Shown here one piece after another: positions 61,315 to 64,000 of a stretch of 64,000 nucleotides of DNA (positions are counted from its first letter, which is position 1; each line of letters starts with the position of its first letter). The position numbers and the translations under genes were made by a program. Source of the stretch: Pseudanabaena sp. M085S1SP2A07QC. Lineage in GTDB: Bacteria > Cyanobacteriota > Cyanobacteriia > Pseudanabaenales > Pseudanabaenaceae. Location: the NCBI GenBank assembly GCA_020404895.1, contig JADBWK010000035.1:1-64000 (forward strand), in the 5' to 3' direction. The notes beneath the pieces are model-generated. The model saw only the letters and a list, made by a program, of their open reading frames with translations, was not told where the DNA came from and ran no database searches.

Positions 61315-62148
61315 TTAGGCAACCCCATGGTGCTTAAACCAAGCCTGTAAACGTTTCCAGCCATCATCTGCCTCGGTCTGTCTATAGGAAGGTCGATAAT
61401 CGGCGTGAAAAGCGTGAGGTGCGTCAGGATAAACAACTATTTCGGATTTGGTACTGCAACCTTTGAGGCGATCGCGCATTTTCTCAACCGTATCTAAAGG
61501 AATACCCGTATCTTTGCCACCATAGAGTCCTAAAATCGGTACTTGTAAACTCGTGGCGATGTCAACTGGATGTTTGGGCGTGAGTGCAGTTGATTCGTCC
61601 ACAAGTCTGCCATACCAAGCGACACCAGCCTTGACTTTAGGGTTATGAGCAGCATAAAGCCAAGTAATTCGTCCACCCCAACAAAAACCAGTAATTCCCA
61701 GTTTGTTTGGATCTCCCTTCGCAGATTGCATCGCCCATGCCACAGTTGCATCAAGGTCAGACATTACCTGCGCGTCAGGTACTTTGCTAACCACTTTCCG
61801 AATCTCAGCAATATCCGTCAGTTTGGACACATCACCCTGTCGATAAAACATTTCAGGGGCGATCGCTAGATAACCTAATTTGGCTAAACGACGACAAACA
61901 TCTTGAATATAAGCATGAACTCCAAAAATCTCTTGGACAACTAAGATGACAGGGAAATCTTTGCCAAAAGTCGGTCTAGCCCGATAGGCGGGAATTATGC
62001 CATCTTTGACAGGAATTTTGACTTCACCTGCGATAATCCCCTTGTGATCGGTCGTAATTGTTTTTGCCGAAATTGGCTGTACAGCGATCGCAAAGCCAGC
62101 CGTCAGGCTACTAATCGCAATGAACTCGCGTCTGGTCAGTTTTGACAT
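61315..62148 (-). CDS. Dienelactone hydrolase family protein, Tat-exported
   Basis: 277 residues. The N-terminus [20 protein letters not shown] is a twin-arginine signal. The alpha/beta-hydrolase core has the DLH nucleophile Cys in GFCWGG, the Asp in GGKDTG and the His in [27 protein letters not shown] is a family hallmark. DLH-type enzymes hydrolyse dienelactones or other esters; the natural substrate in cyanobacteria is unknown. It acts outside the cytoplasm if exported. The start is ATG 62148. It is a single-gene unit. Confidence 0.9.
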   Translation of the reverse strand: MSKLTRREFIAISSLTAGFAIAVQPISAKTITTDHKGIIAGEVKIPVKDGIIPAYRARPTFGKDFPVILVVQEIFGVHAYIQDVCRRLAKLGYLAIAPEMFYRQGDVSKLTDIAEIRKVVSKVPDAQVMSDLDATVAWAMQSAKGDPNKLGITGFCWGGRITWLYAAHNPKVKAGVAWYGRLVDESTALTPKHPVDIATSLQVPILGLYGGKDTGIPLDTVEKMRDRLKGCSTKSEIVVYPDAPHAFHADYRPSYRQTEADDGWKRLQAWFKHHGVA

Positions 62149-62216
62149 TTAAGTTAACCTTCAGAATTTATAGATGGCGATAAGTTTTCTCTAACGCTAG
62201 CTATATTCTGTAATAC

Positions 62217-62310
62217 CAAAACACAAAATGGCGTAGCCATTTTGTGTTTTTAAAACCCTTACAGGGTTAGTTTTTTAATTCACAGAAGTGTTGCCACACT
62301 TTTGTGAATT
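62217..62310. repeat. Cluster of three small palindromes
   Basis: AAAACACAAAATGGC pairs with GCCATTTTGTGTTTT around GTA; AACCCTT/AGGGTT follow; then AATTCACA-GAAGTGT pairs with ACACTTTTGTGAATT. ATACC and GGTAT flank the cluster, so the whole may be one element. The AAGTGTTGCC centre recalls the GTGTTGC palindromes at 26947 and 47544. Confidence 0.65.
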
Positions 62311-62320
62311 GGTATAACCT

Positions 62321-62358
62321 AAAAAGAAAAGGTTGCGCTTGCGCAACCTTTTCTTTTT
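62321..62358 (-). terminator. Terminator after gpmI
   Basis: AAAAAGAAAAGGTTGCGC (62321-62338) pairs exactly with 62341-62358. On the minus strand it forms a GC-rich stem with a T-run 49 bases after the gpmI stop. Confidence 0.88.
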
Positions 62359-62406
62359 AAAAAATCCGCGTTATCCACAAATCTGTTTAATCCGCGATTC
62401 AGACTC

Positions 62407-64000
62407 TTATTTACCAATTTTGACTGGAGTTTTGACACTCTGTAGCTCATAAATTGCTGTTTCTAACAAAGAAATACCTGTCATCTCTTCTGGTTGTGGG
62501 ACTTTTAGGATTTCTAAAATCGTAGGCGCAATATCCGCTAGACGACCACCTGAAGGCTTGAGCTTGACATCAGCACCATGACCATAAATCTTACATCCTT
62601 CACCCTCTATCAAAATAAATGGCACAGGATTGCTAGAGTGGGCAGTCCAAGGATTACCATGCTCATCCCACATATATTCAGCATTGCCATGATCGGCGGT
62701 AATCAGAGCCGTACCTCCTGCATTGGCGATACTAGATAATAATTTGCCTAAACATAGATCAACCTGTTCTAGAGCTTTGACTGTGGCTTCAAAGTTGCCA
62801 GTGTGCCCTACCATATCTGGATTAGCGTAGTTAATTACGATCAGCGAATAAATATGTTTAGCGATCGCCTCTGAAGCGATGCGTGTCACCTCAGCGGCAG
62901 ACATAGCAGGTTCTTGATCGTAGGTAGACACCCTTGGACTATTGACTAAAACTCGATCGTCGCCTTCACTAGCTTCTTCCAAACCACCATCAAAGAAATA
63001 GGTGACATGAGCGTATTTCTCAGTTTCGGCTAGGCGTAACTGCTTCAGTCCATGCTTTGCCACGACTGGACCCAGCAAATTAGTGAGGTTTTGGGGTAAA
63101 AAGGCAACAGGGACAGGCAAAGTGCTATCGTACTGCGTAAATGTGGCATAGGCGATATCCTCGATATAATCGCGTTCAAAACCTGCAAAGTTTTTCGCAA
63201 CAATAGCTTGGGTAATCTCACGAGAGCGATCTGGACGGAAATTAAAGCATATTACACCGTCCCCAGAAGCGATCGCACCTTGTGCAATTCGAGTTGGGGG
63301 CAAAAATTCGTCAGTAACTTTTTCTTTGTAGGCAGATTCCAACAAATCCGTTGGTTCAGTTAGCTCAGTGGTGATGCGATCATTTGTCAGGACTTCATAG
63401 GCTTTTTGAACGCGATCCCAACGCTTGTCGCGATCCATCACAAAATAACGCCCACTGATCGTGACAATACGTCCGACACCGATCTTTTTAATATGCGCTT
63501 GTAAAAGCTTTATAAAGTTGATCCCTGAATGGGGCAAAGTGTCGCGTCCATCGGTAATCACATGAATACAGACATCATCAATTTGTTGAGATTTGGCTAA
63601 ATCTAGTAATCCCAATAGATGATCGATATGTGAATGTACGCCACCATCAGAGCAAAGCCCGATTAGATGCAATTTGCTATGGTTAGCCCTGACCTTTTTA
63701 CAAACTTGGACTAGTACAGAATTTGACAACAACGAGCCATCATCGACAGCATCAGAAATTCTGACTAATTCTTGGGGGACAACTCGACCAGCGCCAATGT
63801 TTAAATGTCCAACTTCAGAGTTGCCCATTTGACCTTTTGGTAAGCCAACATCTTTGCCAGAGGCTTGGAGGAGGGTTTTGGGGTAGGTACTCCATAGGCT
63901 ATCCATGACGGGAGTATTTGCTGCGGCGATCGCATTGCCCTCGGTTTCTTCCCTATGTCCCCAGCCGTCTAAGATGATCAGAACCAGTGGAGAAACAGAC
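62407..64000 (-). CDS. gpmI: 2,3-bisphosphoglycerate-independent phosphoglycerate mutase, 5' end outside the window
   Basis: The gene runs off the right edge. In frame before the internal ATG 63906 the minus strand still encodes LVLIILDGWGHREETEGNAI, the GpmI start with its metal Asp, so the real start lies beyond 64000 or very near it. The motif GNSEVGHLNIGAGR follows, with the phosphorylated Ser. Later, ITDGRDT, RYFVMDRDKRWDRV, ALITADHGNAEYM and AHSSNPVPFI are typical. It interconverts 3- and 2-phosphoglycerate with two Mn2+. The protein visible is about 531 residues; the family usually has about 530-540, so only a few residues are missing. Confidence 0.96.
   Translation of the reverse strand, partial: SVSPLVLIILDGWGHREETEGNAIAAANTPVMDSLWSTYPKTLLQASGKDVGLPKGQMGNSEVGHLNIGAGRVVPQELVRISDAVDDGSLLSNSVLVQVCKKVRANHSKLHLIGLCSDGGVHSHIDHLLGLLDLAKSQQIDDVCIHVITDGRDTLPHSGINFIKLLQAHIKKIGVGRIVTISGRYFVMDRDKRWDRVQKAYEVLTNDRITTELTEPTDLLESAYKEKVTDEFLPPTRIAQGAIASGDGVICFNFRPDRSREITQAIVAKNFAGFERDYIEDIAYATFTQYDSTLPVPVAFLPQNLTNLLGPVVAKHGLKQLRLAETEKYAHVTYFFDGGLEEASEGDDRVLVNSPRVSTYDQEPAMSAAEVTRIASEAIAKHIYSLIVINYANPDMVGHTGNFEATVKALEQVDLCLGKLLSSIANAGGTALITADHGNAEYMWDEHGNPWTAHSSNPVPFILIEGEGCKIYGHGADVKLKPSGGRLADIAPTILEILKVPQPEEMTGISLLETAIYELQSVKTPVKIGK

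Overview
The window is a cyanobacterial chromosome segment. The octamer GCGATCGC (HIP1) recurs throughout, and the gene set is diagnostic: chlD, opcA next to zwf, btpA, glgC, a VKOR-thioredoxin fusion, a NIL-domain ferredoxin, DUF1816 and an SLH-domain OprB-type porin. A Pseudanabaena-like filamentous cyanobacterium is my guess from general style and is inference only. Genes are short-spaced, on both strands, and often end in very long, tight-looped palindromes.

Layout. 0-5 kb: Rpn-type nuclease, PIG-V-like mannosyltransferase, a Uma2 remnant, a LivF-type ATPase, an AI-2E family membrane protein. 5-10 kb: zwf-opcA (oxidative pentose phosphate entry) and a porin gene behind a near-consensus Fur box. 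10-12.3 kb: an ATPase plus TOPRIM-like two-gene cassette of probable defence type. 12.5-20.5 kb: chlD, a SpoIID-domain protein, a DUF2252 protein, a thioredoxin-like exported protein, glgC. 20.5-24 kb: a single-chain restriction-modification enzyme. 24-38 kb: housekeeping genes (gatA, mrnC-rlmB, msrA, btpA, VKOR, rpmI-rplT, lpxB and an LpxB-like paralogue) ending in a frameshifted LD-carboxypeptidase. 38-45.4 kb: an accessory island with DUF433/DUF5615 and VapBC-type toxin-antitoxin modules, a complete Septu-like ATPase/HNH pair, Uma2, sdhB, and a chimeric antitoxin beside a vapC broken by a small mobile element. 45-54 kb: a cell-wall hydrolase, ferredoxin, DedA, tRNA-Ser(UGA), a histone-like double winged-helix protein, a solenoid gene broken by the same element, a lipoprotein and an SDR. 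54-61 kb: an accessory chaperone operon (Hsp70, zinc-ribbon/LysM membrane protein, 836-residue repeat protein, J-like protein without HPD, GrpE) with a toxin-antitoxin pair inside it. 61-64 kb: dienelactone hydrolase and gpmI, which runs off the right edge.

Two things deserve attention. First, the chaperone operon looks like a self-contained Hsp70 machine with unusual partners. Second, a 108-bp palindromic element occurs three times (38370, 45095, 51651); removing it with one TA copy restores an uninterrupted reading frame in two genes, and one copy carries its hairpin loop in inverted orientation. Its hairpin ends resemble those of other intergenic palindromes in the window, suggesting a family of mobile or recombining hairpins that also act as terminators.
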